From contig JAUIJE010000005.1 in the NCBI GenBank assembly GCA_030431455.1, positions 248,001 through 312,000 of the forward strand: a DNA stretch of 64,000 nucleotides, written 5' to 3'. Shown here in pieces: positions 7,284 through 15,494 of this stretch. Origin of the DNA: a bacterium (GTDB taxonomy: Bacteria > Myxococcota > UBA727 > JAUIJE01). The position numbers and the translations under genes are program-made. Within the stretch, counting starts at the first letter, position 1. Every line of letters starts with the position of its first letter. The notes under the pieces were generated by a model, which saw nothing but the letters and a program-made list of their open reading frames with translations, did not search any database and had not been told where the DNA came from.

Positions 7284-9014
7284 CTACGCGTCGGTGGCGA
7301 CGGCCTTGCCCAAGAGGTCGATCAGCGCCGCGGGGCCGGGCGTTTGGAGCGCGAGGGCGTCGTGGCCGAGCCCCCGGATCGCGTCCGCGGTGGTTTGTCC
7401 GATGGCTACAATGTTGATTTTCTTCAACTTTTTGTTCCCTTCGAGGGCCTGCAGACAGAGCTTGGCCCGGCGGGGGCTGGTCAAAAAGAGCCAGGCCATG
7501 TGCCGGCCTTCGCCCACCGCGGTGAGCAGGGCGCGTTCGGTGCGGACCTGGGCGTCGGACAAATCCTCATGGCGGTAGGCCGCGACCACGTCGACCTGGG
7601 CCCCGCGCGCGCCGAGGGCCTCGACCAACTCGTCCCGGCCGTCCTCGGCCCGGGGGAACAACACCCGCGCGCCGTCCATCGACCGGGTCGCGGCCAAGGC
7701 ATCGGCCAGGGCGGTCCCCCCCGCGTCGCCGACCACGTCGACCGCGACCCCCCACTGGCGCAGGGCTTGTTCGGTCGCGGCGCCCACCGCCCCGACCAAG
7801 GCCTCGGGCGACAGGTGGCGCAGGTCGGTGCCCGCGGTCTTCATCCGCTCGAACAGCGCGTGCACCGCGTGTTTGCTCGTGAACACCAGCGCGTCGTAGC
7901 CGGCCAAACCCCGCGCCGCCCGCTCCAGGGGCGCGCTGTCTTTGGCCGGGGCCAGCCGCATCAACGACAGGGGCACCACCCGCGCCCCCCGCGCGGCCAG
8001 GGCCAACGAAAACACGTCGTCGGGCGCGTCGTCGCGCGCCACCACCACCGCGTGGCCGGACAGGTCGCCGGCCGCGGCCCCGGGGCTGAGCCCAAGGTCG
8101 ACCAACACCTGGCGCCCGCCATGGCCGAGCACGTCCTCGCCGAGGGCCCGACCCAATGCCACAGGATGCTCGGCGGCCCCCTGGCGGGCCCCGCTCACCA
8201 ACAGCTTGCCGTCGGGGCGCCCCACCAGGCCGTGCAATGTCAGGTGGCCATCGTGCTCGGTGGCGTGCGCGGCGATGGGCACCTGGCACCCGCCGCCCAA
8301 GGTCTTGAGGAACGCGCGCTCGCACAGCGCCGCGCGCCGGGCCGCGGGGTCGTCGAGGACCTGGATGAGCTCGAGCACGCGGCCGTCGTCGTTGCGCGCT
8401 TCGATGGACAGGATGCCCTGGGCCGCGGCGGGGAGCATCTCCTCGGGCGAGAACCGGTGGCCGATGTTCTCTTCGGCGGCCATGCGATCGATGCCCGCGC
8501 AGGCGAGCACCACACAGTCGAGGCCGAGCTCCTCGACCTTTTTCATCCGGGTCTGGATGTTGCCGCGCACGGACACGATCTGCAGGTCGGGCCGGCGGTA
8601 CAGCAGCTGGGCTTGGCGCCGCAAACTGCTCGTGCCCACCTTTGCCCCCTCGGGCAGGCCGTCGAGTCCGCCGCGGCCACCCATCACCAACGCGTCGCGG
8701 GGATCGGCGCGGGGGGGGAAACACACCAGGCCGAGGCCGTCGGGGAGGTCCGCGGGCATGTCTTTGGTCGAGTGCACGCAGATGTCGACCTCGCCGGCGA
8801 GGAGCGCGACCTCGAGCTCTTTGACGAACAGACCTTTGCCCCCGACTTTGGACAGGGCGACGTCGAGGATCTTGTCGCCCTTGGTCACAATGGGGACAAG
8901 CTCCACGGTGAGCCCCGCGTGGGCCTGTTCGAGCCTGTCCTTGACGTATTCGGCCTGCCACATCGCGAGCGGGCTTTTGCGGGTTCCGATCTTGAGCACT
9001 GAGTCTGCGGCCAC
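7284..9014 (-). CDS. hemCD: Hydroxymethylbilane synthase - uroporphyrinogen-III synthase fusion
   Basis: One 576-residue chain carries two consecutive haem-pathway enzymes. Residues 1-310 are hydroxymethylbilane synthase, which joins four porphobilinogens. Visible are the catalytic Asp in HSTKDMP (D85), the Arg-rich SSLRRQAQ segment, and the cofactor Cys243 in LGGGCQVP that holds the dipyrromethane. Residues about 318-576 are uroporphyrinogen-III synthase, which closes and isomerises the ring (DALVFTSKHAV and WLFLTSPRRA segments). A fusion lets the unstable linear product pass directly to the cyclase. The start is GTG 9014 with AGGAGG five bases away. It lies downstream of hemA on the same strand, 340 bp apart. 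Both halves look intact. Confidence 0.95.
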   Translation of the reverse strand: MAADSVLKIGTRKSPLAMWQAEYVKDRLEQAHAGLTVELVPIVTKGDKILDVALSKVGGKGLFVKELEVALLAGEVDICVHSTKDMPADLPDGLGLVCFPPRADPRDALVMGGRGGLDGLPEGAKVGTSSLRRQAQLLYRRPDLQIVSVRGNIQTRMKKVEELGLDCVVLACAGIDRMAAEENIGHRFSPEEMLPAAAQGILSIEARNDDGRVLELIQVLDDPAARRAALCERAFLKTLGGGCQVPIAAHATEHDGHLTLHGLVGRPDGKLLVSGARQGAAEHPVALGRALGEDVLGHGGRQVLVDLGLSPGAAAGDLSGHAVVVARDDAPDDVFSLALAARGARVVPLSLMRLAPAKDSAPLERAARGLAGYDALVFTSKHAVHALFERMKTAGTDLRHLSPEALVGAVGAATEQALRQWGVAVDVVGDAGGTALADALAATRSMDGARVLFPRAEDGRDELVEALGARGAQVDVVAAYRHEDLSDAQVRTERALLTAVGEGRHMAWLFLTSPRRAKLCLQALEGNKKLKKINIVAIGQTTADAIRGLGHDALALQTPGPAALIDLLGKAVATDA

Positions 9015-9354
9015 GGTCGCCTCCTGGCGCCGACCTTAGCGCGTTTCAGATCGGGTGAATCAGATCGCGGGCGGGACGCGACCATCTGTTTTGTCGACGA
9101 CCGCAGGCGAGGTCTGGCGGGCATCGTTCTTGAAGTATCGCGGGTGCCTTCGCTCGAGCACGCCCCCGGACGCGCGGGGGCGGTGAGGATGTCCGGCCGG
9201 CGTCCGAGAGCTTTCGTTCGCTTGCGACGACGACGCAGGTTCGCACCGGTGCGTTTTCTGTGTTTGGTGGTGGAGGTGGGGGAGGGCCCTTTGGGTCTTT
9301 TTTTTTCCGCGGCCGCCCACCCAGCCACGCCGCCCAGGAGCCGCCGACGGCCCC
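9015..9354. other. 340-bp non-coding gap between hemA and hemCD
   Basis: No convincing gene is seen here. The stretch holds a perfect 12-bp palindrome (CGCACCGGTGCG, 9242-9253) and a run of nine T on the plus strand (A on the minus strand) near 9299-9307. An open frame rich in Lys/Arg also lies on the minus strand, but it runs about 130 bp into hemCD in another frame and is not called. The gap is the only interruption in the otherwise overlapping haem gene set and probably carries the hemCD leader. A -10-like TAAGGT (minus strand, 9038-9033) sits just upstream of its ribosome-binding site. Confidence 0.5.
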
Positions 9355-10737
9355 CTACCCGCCCCCGGCCGCGGCCATGCGTTCGATCGCCTTTTCCTCG
9401 TCAAAGGCCGCCTCAGCGGACTCGGCCTCGGCGAGCACCCGCTCGGTGGTGGTGTCGCCGTCGTCGTCCAAATCGAGGGCGAACAGCTCCTGCACCGCCC
9501 GCAGCAAATCCTGGCCGGCCTCGCCGCCTTTAACCGACTCCTCCTTGAGGCGGGTGATCGGCGCGTGGAGCATCTTGTTCACGATCGCCTGGGCCATCGA
9601 CTCGACGCTCTTGCGCTGCTTGTCGCTCACCCCGTCGCCGAGCTTTTGCAGGGTCTTGTCCGTCTGCTCGGCCGCGACCTGCACCATCGCGTCCCGGAGC
9701 GCTTTGATCGTCGGCACCGCGCGCAGCTCGCGGTTCTTTTTGGCGAACCGAATCACCTCTTCCCGCACAATGTCCTCGGCGCGCTCGGCCTCGTCGCGGC
9801 GGGTCTCGAGGTTCTCTTCGACCACCTCCCGGAGGTCGTCGACGTCGTAGCAGAACACGCTCTCCACGTCGCCGGCCGCGGGGTCGATGTCGCGCGGCAC
9901 CGCGATGTCGATCAAGAACAGCGGCCGGTAACGCCGGGCCTTGGCCGCCTTCTTCACCATGTCTTTGGTGATGACGTACCCGGGGGCGCTGGTCGAGCAC
10001 AGCACGACGTCGACGCCGATGAGCAGGCCGGACAGCTCGTCGAGTTTGCGCGCGACCCCGCCGTACTGCTCGGCGAGGCGCTCGGCCCGGTCGAGCGAGC
10101 GGTTGCACACAAACAGCTTGGCCCCTTTGTCCACGAAGTGTTGCGCCGCGAGCTCGCCCATGTCCCCGGCCCCGACGAGCAAACAGGACAGGCCGGACAG
10201 GTCGCCGAAGATCTTCTGGGCCAGCTCGACCCCGGCGTAGGACACGCTGACCGCGCTTTGGGCGATGGCGGTCTCGGTGCGCACCCGCTTGGCCACCGAG
10301 AACGCCTTGTGAAACGCGCGGTTGAGCACGGCCCCGGTCGCTTTTTTGCCCGCGGCCCGGAAGAAGGCCTCTTTGACCTGCCCGAGGATCTGCGGCTCAC
10401 CGACGACGATGGCGTCCAGGGACGCGGCCACGCGGAACAGGTGGCTCACCGCGTCCTCCCCCACCAGCCGGAACATGTGTTCGTCGAGCACGCCCTCTTC
10501 GATTTGGTGAAACTGATGCAGGAACGTTGTGAGCTGGTACGGGGTCTTCTCGAAGGTCCCCGCCGCGTAGAGTTCCACCCGGTTGCACGTCGACAGCACC
10601 AGGGCCTCGTCGACGTCGGGGAGCTGCACCAACTTCTCCAACGCATCGCCGAGCTCTTCTTGCGAAAACGCCACGCGTTCGCGCAACTCGACCGGCGCCC
10701 GCCGGTGGTTGACCCCGACGCAGATGAGGCGCTTCAT
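9355..10737 (-). CDS. hemA: Glutamyl-tRNA reductase
   Basis: The 460-residue enzyme reduces glutamyl-tRNA to glutamate-1-semialdehyde, the first step of C5-pathway tetrapyrrole synthesis. Visible are the N-terminal GVNHRRAPVELRE motif, the catalytic Cys51 in STCNRVELYA, the GEPQILGQVK motif, and an NADPH-binding GAGDMGELA near residue 195. The C-terminal dimerisation helix continues into an acidic tail slightly longer than usual. The ATG overlaps the stop of the ccsA-like gene by 4 bp. The neighbours (ccsA-like upstream, hemCD downstream) tie haem synthesis to cytochrome c assembly, as in many bacteria where hemA is adjacent to hemX/ccsA. Confidence 0.96.
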   Translation of the reverse strand: MKRLICVGVNHRRAPVELRERVAFSQEELGDALEKLVQLPDVDEALVLSTCNRVELYAAGTFEKTPYQLTTFLHQFHQIEEGVLDEHMFRLVGEDAVSHLFRVAASLDAIVVGEPQILGQVKEAFFRAAGKKATGAVLNRAFHKAFSVAKRVRTETAIAQSAVSVSYAGVELAQKIFGDLSGLSCLLVGAGDMGELAAQHFVDKGAKLFVCNRSLDRAERLAEQYGGVARKLDELSGLLIGVDVVLCSTSAPGYVITKDMVKKAAKARRYRPLFLIDIAVPRDIDPAAGDVESVFCYDVDDLREVVEENLETRRDEAERAEDIVREEVIRFAKKNRELRAVPTIKALRDAMVQVAAEQTDKTLQKLGDGVSDKQRKSVESMAQAIVNKMLHAPITRLKEESVKGGEAGQDLLRAVQELFALDLDDDGDTTTERVLAEAESAEAAFDEEKAIERMAAAGGG

Positions 10738-11570
10738 TGGTATTCCCCACCGTGCCGGCTATCCAACACTTCGGGCAGCACCAAGAACGCCACCAACATC
10801 AACACCGCCGCCCCCACCGTCATCAACGCGGTGCGCCGCCCCTGCCACCCGACGACAAATCGGGCGTGGAGGATGCCAGCGAACAACAGCCAGGTGACCA
10901 GCGCCGCGGTCTGCTTCGGGTCCCAAGACCAGTACTCACCCCACGCCCACTTGGCGAAGAACGACCCGGCCACGATGCCCACCGTCGACGCGGCCCACCC
11001 GAGGGCGATCAGGCGATGGATGATTTCATCGAGGACGTGCAGGGGCGGGAGCTTTTGGAACAGCCCGCTGGCGAGCTTCTTTTTCTGCAGCAAACGTGAC
11101 TGCATCAGATAGGCCACCGCCACCGCCGCGGCGGTGGCGAACAACGCATCCCCCGCGATGGCGAACGACAGGTGAAACGGAAACCAGGCCGACCGGAGGG
11201 CCTCGGGCAGCACCGCCTGGTCGCCCCCCGACAGCCCCACCGACACAATGGCACTGACCAAACACACCGGCGCGGCGAACGCGCCCAGCACCGGCACGCC
11301 ATAGCGGCGCGCCACCCCCACGAACACCATGCCCACCGCGAGGGCCAGGATGTTCAACGCTTCGAGGGGGCCTTTGACCGGCACCGCGCCATGCTCGACG
11401 AAACGAATCGTGACCTCGGCCGCGTGCAGGACCAGCCCCGCGGCGAGCACGTAGAGACCATACTGGGCGAGTTTGAGCCGCTTGACCGCGAGGTGCCCGA
11501 CGAACAGCCCCGTCGACGCCGCGTAGGCGGTCACGGTGGCCCCAAACACCAGAAGAGCAGCGGTCGACAC
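10734..11570 (-). CDS. ccsA: CcsA/HemX-like cytochrome c assembly membrane protein
   Basis: The 278-residue product is an integral membrane protein with about eight hydrophobic helices. The Trp-rich haem-handling motif WGEYWSWDPKQTAALVTWL lies in the last third, as in CcsA/ResC and HemX proteins, and conserved His residues (LHAAE, PFHLS, LHARF) flank it. CcsA proteins move and present haem for attachment to cytochrome c; HemX proteins next to hemA are thought to affect glutamyl-tRNA reductase level. The start is GTG 11570 with GGGGA upstream. It overlaps hemA by 4 bp and follows the small conserved gene by 9 bp. Without a CcsB/ResB partner here, CcsA and HemX cannot be told apart. Confidence 0.85.
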   Translation of the reverse strand: MSTAALLVFGATVTAYAASTGLFVGHLAVKRLKLAQYGLYVLAAGLVLHAAEVTIRFVEHGAVPVKGPLEALNILALAVGMVFVGVARRYGVPVLGAFAAPVCLVSAIVSVGLSGGDQAVLPEALRSAWFPFHLSFAIAGDALFATAAAVAVAYLMQSRLLQKKKLASGLFQKLPPLHVLDEIIHRLIALGWAASTVGIVAGSFFAKWAWGEYWSWDPKQTAALVTWLLFAGILHARFVVGWQGRRTALMTVGAAVLMLVAFLVLPEVLDSRHGGEYQ

Positions 11571-11579
11571 AACAGTCCC

Positions 11580-12068
11580 CTATCGCACGGTGTCCAAGAA
11601 CAAACGGGAGAGGGCCTCCGCGTCCGAGGGGTCCACATCGCGCGGCAGCGTGCCCGCCGCCTGGGCCGCCGCGCTGGGCGGGGGCGCGGCCACCACCACC
11701 GGCGCGGGCACCGCCGCGGGGGGCTTTTCGGCCGGGGGCGCGGCCGCCGGCGCGGGGCCCTTCATCGGCGCGGCCTGGGTCAGGTCACCCAAGAACCCTT
11801 CGACCACCTGGTAGGCGACGTCACCGCACAAGACGCTGTCCATGTAGTGCTCGGCGTCCATCTCGGCCAACTGGCTTTTGGACTTCACCTTGCCCACCAG
11901 CTTGTGGGGGTCCTCCTCGCCGCCGATGACCTCGGTGAACCGCACCGCGGGGATCAGATCCACCTGCTTGTGCTCCTTGAGCAGAATCAGGGTGGTGTCG
12001 TCGAGCCGAACCTTCCCTTTGTCGGCCCAGTCCTGAAGCATCGATTGTGCAATGAAAACCGCTGGCAT
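11580..12068 (-). CDS. Conserved protein of unknown function, head of the haem operon
   Basis: The 162-residue product starts at ATG 12068 with GAGG six bases upstream; the in-frame GTG four codons earlier lacks a better site. Residues 1-100 look like a small alpha/beta domain (VFIAQSMLQDWADKGKVRL, then a predicted strand pair and VLCGDVAYQVVEGFLGDL). A Pro/Ala linker follows and then a short helix (DAEALSRLFLDTVR). There is no signal peptide or membrane segment. It lies 9 bp before ccsA and probably shares its transcript. I do not recognise the family; the two-part layout with a flexible linker suggests a scaffold or regulator. Confidence 0.7.
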   Translation of the reverse strand: MPAVFIAQSMLQDWADKGKVRLDDTTLILLKEHKQVDLIPAVRFTEVIGGEEDPHKLVGKVKSKSQLAEMDAEHYMDSVLCGDVAYQVVEGFLGDLTQAAPMKGPAPAAAPPAEKPPAAVPAPVVVAAPPPSAAAQAAGTLPRDVDPSDAEALSRLFLDTVR

Positions 12069-12176
12069 CCGCCGCCTCACCGACCGGTCGGCCTGCGCCC
12101 GCCGGTGGTCATCTGCTCCCCTGGGTCAACAGCCTAGCATCTCGGGGGGTTTTTCCGAGATTTGCCGCGGACACCC

Positions 12177-12204
12177 TTGTCGTCGCGCCCCAACTCACTA
12201 CAAC
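12177..12204 (+). promoter_or_regulatory. Predicted trxA promoter
   Basis: TTGTCG (12177-12182), a 16-bp spacer and TACAAC (12199-12204) lie about 24 bp upstream of the AAGGAG ribosome-binding site of thioredoxin. A small hairpin (ATCTCGG / CCGAGAT, 12139-12161) precedes it, between the divergent genes. Confidence 0.45.
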
Positions 12205-12242
12205 ATGAAAACCGGCGACGCCCGCCGAAGGAGACCACCACC

Positions 12243-12569
12243 ATGGGTGCAAACACCACCGAGCTGACCGACACCAACTTCGACACCACCATCACCGCGG
12301 CGGACAAGCTCGTGCTCGTGGACTTCTGGGCCACCTGGTGCGGCCCCTGCCGGGCCATCGCCCCGGTGCTCGAAGAAATGGCGGACGAGATGCAGGACGT
12401 GCTCACCGTCGGCAAGATGGACATCGACGCCAACCCGGCGACCCCCAACAAGTTTGGCGTGCGCTCGATCCCGACCCTGATTCTGTTCAAGGGCGGCCAA
12501 CCCGTCGACGCCATCGTGGGCGCGGTGGGCAAAGACACCCTCACCCAGCTGGTGCAAAAGCACGCCTGA
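12243..12569 (+). CDS. trxA: Thioredoxin
   Basis: The 108-residue product is a classical single-domain cytoplasmic thioredoxin that reduces protein disulfides using electrons from thioredoxin reductase. The active site WCGPC sits in VDFWATWCGPCR at about residues 28-39, and the cis-Pro motif RSIPTL near residue 75 is intact. Length is normal for the family. The ATG at 12243 follows AAGGAG (12228-12233). It is monocistronic: divergent from the haem operon and closed by a strong terminator shared with the convergent TPR gene. Confidence 0.96.
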   Translation: MGANTTELTDTNFDTTITAADKLVLVDFWATWCGPCRAIAPVLEEMADEMQDVLTVGKMDIDANPATPNKFGVRSIPTLILFKGGQPVDAIVGAVGKDTLTQLVQKHA

Positions 12570-12590
12570 GCCAGCGGCGGGCCCCATCAA

Positions 12591-12618
12591 AAAACGGCAC
12601 GGGAAACCGTGCCGTTTT
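12591..12618. terminator. Strong bidirectional terminator (trxA / TPR gene)
   Basis: A perfect 12-bp stem, AAAACGGCACGG / CCGTGCCGTTTT, with a GAAA loop. It ends in T-rich sequence on the plus strand and in TTTT plus T-rich sequence on the minus strand. It lies between the convergent trxA and TPR genes and should stop transcription in both directions. Confidence 0.9.
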
Positions 12619-12647
12619 CTTTTATATTCTAGGCACTTAGCCCGGAA

Positions 12648-14243
12648 TCAGCCCTTGCCGGCGCGGACCTTTTTGGCCCGGTCGCGCAGCTTGGCGGCGC
12701 CTTTTTTGTTCGCCCGGCCGCCCTTCGACTCGGTCGCGTCGGCGAGCCGGTCGTAGCAGTCGGCGATCAGGAAGATGTCCGCTTTGGCCTTTTCCCAGAG
12801 CTTCACCGCTTGGGCGAAGTACTGGGCCGCGTTGTCGTAGTCCTTCTCGGCCATGCTGATCTCACCCATGCGGTAGAAGGCATCCGGCCAGTTCTGGTCG
12901 CCGCGCTCGGCCACCGCCTCGCCGTACTTCTTGCGGGCGTCGTCGTACTTCTTCTCGGCTTCCAGGGCCCGGGCCACCGCGAAGATCGCCTCGGGCGACG
13001 CGTTGCCCAGCTTCTCGATCGCGATGTCGGCGTTCTTTTTGGCCTCCTCGACCTTGCCCGCGGTGGCTTGGGCGTTGGCCAGCGGCGGGTAGACGTGCCC
13101 GTTGTCGGGGTTGGCGGCTTGCACCTTCTCGAGGAAGACCACGCCGTCTTTGGCTTTGCCCTCGCGGGCGAGCAGGTCGTACGCGGCCTCGGCGTAGACG
13201 ATCGACGTCGGCGCAGCGGCGAGGGCTTTTTCGAACTCGGCCTTGGCCTCTTTGGTCTTGCCCATCGCGGCCAACGCGCGGCCGCGGAGGAAGGTCGCCT
13301 GGTGCATGCGGTCGTCGATGGCGATGGCTTTGTCCGCCTGCTCGATGGCCTTCTTGAGGTCCCCCTCGGAGAAGTAAATCTCCCCGTCGGTGAACTCGAT
13401 GAACGCCATGGTGCGCGGCGGGGGGTTGCCGTCCCCAATGTCTTTGGCTTCGGCCAGGAGCTTCTTGGCTTCTTTGTGCAGCAGCTTGGGGGTGCCCGCG
13501 CGTGACTTGGCTTGCACGAGGAGGATCGCGGTCCGGGCCCGGTGGTGGCTGGGGTTGAGCGTGATCGCCTTGTTGAAGGCGTTGCTCGCCGACGCGAAGT
13601 TGCCTTGGGCCAGCAGCGCGTCACCGTGCGCGATGGGCAAACGCACCAGGGTGTTGGTGAGCTTCATCGCTTCTTCCGCCGCGGTCTGCGCTTCCCGGGC
13701 TTTGCCTTGGGCGAGCTTGGCCTCCGACAAGGCATGCAGAAGCTTTGGTTTGCGAATGCCCTGGTTGATCCAGTTCATCAGGAGGGCCTCGGCCGCGTCG
13801 GGCTGGCCGTCGCCGAGCATGATGTAAGCCTCGGCCGCGTAGTTGGCCTCTTTGGCCAGGCCACGGGTCTTGGCGAGGTCGACGTACGTCTGGGCCACCT
13901 CCCGCTCGGCCTTGTACCCGTACGCGTAGTAGAGCTGCGAGGCGACCTCGGCGAGGTTGACCACCGCGCGGTCGTCTTCTTCGACTTTGCCGATGGCCTC
14001 GTACTTCGCTTTGGCGTCGAGCAGAGCCGCGGCGTCGTCGCCTTGCTGGGCGGTGCGGGCCTCGGTGACGAGGTCGGCGATGCGTTTCCGCTCGTCGGCG
14101 TGCTGCTTGTAGAACCACAAGCCGGTGCCCACCGCCCCGAGCACGATGAGGATTTGCAGGATCGCGGAGACCGGCCCCTCTCGCTTCACGTTGCGTTGGT
14201 AGCCCTGGGGGGCGTCAGTGCTCGGCGCTTGCTTCTTGGCCAT
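12648..14243 (-). CDS. Membrane-anchored TPR protein
   Basis: The 531-residue product has a short basic/Pro N-terminus, a single transmembrane helix (about residues 24-43, VSAILQILIVLGAVGTGLWF), and then a long array of about ten or more tetratricopeptide repeats with high Lys/Ala/Glu content. A basic tail follows (KKGAAKLRDRAKKVR). The topology is probably N-in with the TPR array outside the cytoplasmic membrane, so it would scaffold an envelope complex. The start ATG 14243 has AAGGAG at seven bases. It is transcribed alone, with terminators on both sides. No enzymatic motif is seen, and which partner it binds is unknown. Confidence 0.75.
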   Translation of the reverse strand: MAKKQAPSTDAPQGYQRNVKREGPVSAILQILIVLGAVGTGLWFYKQHADERKRIADLVTEARTAQQGDDAAALLDAKAKYEAIGKVEEDDRAVVNLAEVASQLYYAYGYKAEREVAQTYVDLAKTRGLAKEANYAAEAYIMLGDGQPDAAEALLMNWINQGIRKPKLLHALSEAKLAQGKAREAQTAAEEAMKLTNTLVRLPIAHGDALLAQGNFASASNAFNKAITLNPSHHRARTAILLVQAKSRAGTPKLLHKEAKKLLAEAKDIGDGNPPPRTMAFIEFTDGEIYFSEGDLKKAIEQADKAIAIDDRMHQATFLRGRALAAMGKTKEAKAEFEKALAAAPTSIVYAEAAYDLLAREGKAKDGVVFLEKVQAANPDNGHVYPPLANAQATAGKVEEAKKNADIAIEKLGNASPEAIFAVARALEAEKKYDDARKKYGEAVAERGDQNWPDAFYRMGEISMAEKDYDNAAQYFAQAVKLWEKAKADIFLIADCYDRLADATESKGGRANKKGAAKLRDRAKKVRAGKG

Positions 14244-14357
14244 TCGGCGCTCCTTCGTCGGCGGGACCAGAGACGGCTAGGTATGGCCCCACAAAATCGC
14301 GTGTCAATGCCCCCTCCGGCGGAGTCAGACCGCACCGGGGCAGAGGAAGTTCGAAAT

Positions 14358-14382
14358 AAAAACGCCGCCCGGGGGGCGGCGT
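14358..14382 (-). terminator. Intrinsic terminator of the Fic-like gene
   Basis: On the minus strand a perfect 9-bp stem (ACGCCGCCC / GGGCGGCGT, 3-base loop) is followed by TTTTTATTT, 14 bp after the stop codon of the Fic-like gene. This is a standard Rho-independent terminator. Confidence 0.85.
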
Positions 14383-14396
14383 GTCGGGGGTGGGCG

Positions 14397-15227
14397 TCAG
14401 CGGCCGCCCAGGGCCCGGCGGCGGCCCATGCCCTGCGCCATCTGGCTGCGGAGATGCCGAATGCCGGTGTCGATGGCCGCTTCCATGCTGTCGATGATCA
14501 GGATGCGCAGCGCCTCGGGGCCGTTTTTGATCGTCTCGTAGTAGCGCTGGCGATCGCACTGGTGAATCACCGCGGGCATGTAGCCGGCGCGCACCAGGAA
14601 GTAGTTCATCAGCAAGCGACCGACCCGGCCCGACCCGTGGGTGAAGGGGAACACGTGCATGAACTGGTGGTGGAACATCGCCGCTTGGTTGATGGGATGT
14701 TGCGAGCGGAAGTCGCCGTCTTTGACCAGCGCGAACACTTTCTCCAGGCCCGCCTCGATGGATTCGGGGTCGTGCAGGTCATGGAAATAGGTGCGGTGCA
14801 GTGGCATTTCCTGGCGCAGCTCGCCGGGGTGCTTGCGGGGCAGCTCACGGTTGAGCAACCGGTGCAGGTGATAGGCGTCCTCGACCACGAGGGTGAGGTT
14901 GCGCGCGTCGCTCTTTTTCAAGCCTTCGGCCTGGGCGCGCTCCTGCATCAAGTCCAGCGCTTCGCTGTGGTTTTTGATCTCTTGGTAGGTGGGGATGAGC
15001 TGGCTGTCGCTCATCACCTTGCGGTCCACCGCCGCGCGGAGCTCGTGGTAGGTCAGCACCACCCCGTCGAGGGCGGCGTCGTGAAAGATGTAGGCGATCT
15101 TGCACTTCTCTTCGAACGGCGCGCGCTCGTGAGGCATCTGGGTCAAGAAGCCTTCGAGTTCTTCGGTGCGCTCGTCCAGGTCGTTGAACCGCGACCGAAC
15201 GTCAAAATCGTCAAAATCGAAAGACAT
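14397..15227 (-). CDS. Fic-domain protein with degenerate active-site motif
   Basis: The 276-residue cytoplasmic protein has the helical Fic/DOC fold, with the segment HVFPFTHGSGRVGRLLMNY (191-209) followed by LVRAGYMPAVI. Canonical Fic enzymes carry HPFx(D/E)GNGRxxR, where the His is the base for AMP transfer. Aligned on the GxGR core, Phe193 replaces that His, His197 the acidic residue and Ser199 the Asn, while GxGRxxR is kept. The N-terminal inhibitory-helix motif (S/TxxxEG) appears as DAALDG (50-55) with Asp for Glu. The ATG at 15227 has GGGGA upstream. It is monocistronic, with a 267-bp upstream gap and its own terminator. It may be inactive or have changed chemistry; His191 could compensate. 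Confidence 0.85.
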   Translation of the reverse strand: MSFDFDDFDVRSRFNDLDERTEELEGFLTQMPHERAPFEEKCKIAYIFHDAALDGVVLTYHELRAAVDRKVMSDSQLIPTYQEIKNHSEALDLMQERAQAEGLKKSDARNLTLVVEDAYHLHRLLNRELPRKHPGELRQEMPLHRTYFHDLHDPESIEAGLEKVFALVKDGDFRSQHPINQAAMFHHQFMHVFPFTHGSGRVGRLLMNYFLVRAGYMPAVIHQCDRQRYYETIKNGPEALRILIIDSMEAAIDTGIRHLRSQMAQGMGRRRALGGR

Positions 15228-15494
15228 GTGTCATCCCCTTCAGGCGCGTGGCGCCGCTTCCCAACGTCGGGGCGTGACGCCCCCATCCATGGACAGAACG
15301 ATGTGCTGTCCCCCCATTGGCCCGCGGTCTTTGCGCCATTTGGCGCCGACAGGCGTGCGCGGCGGGTAACTAGGGGTCAGATCGCGCGCTGTCAAAGGAG
15401 AAAGCCCACGATTTTCCGACACAATGCGTCAATCGACGACGAGAACCGCCCGGTCAATGCCGTTGCGTGCCCCCCACATGTTGCGCAAATGTGG

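Noticed and set aside
5514-9002. 1162-codon plus-strand frame across the LEA14, lipoprotein and hemCD genes
   Set aside because: It lies antisense to three well-supported genes and has the composition of a shadow frame.
8885-9328. Lys/Arg-rich minus-strand frame between hemA and hemCD
   Set aside because: It overlaps the hemCD coding region by about 130 bp in another frame and has no good ribosome-binding site; I could not match it to a ribosomal or other small basic protein.
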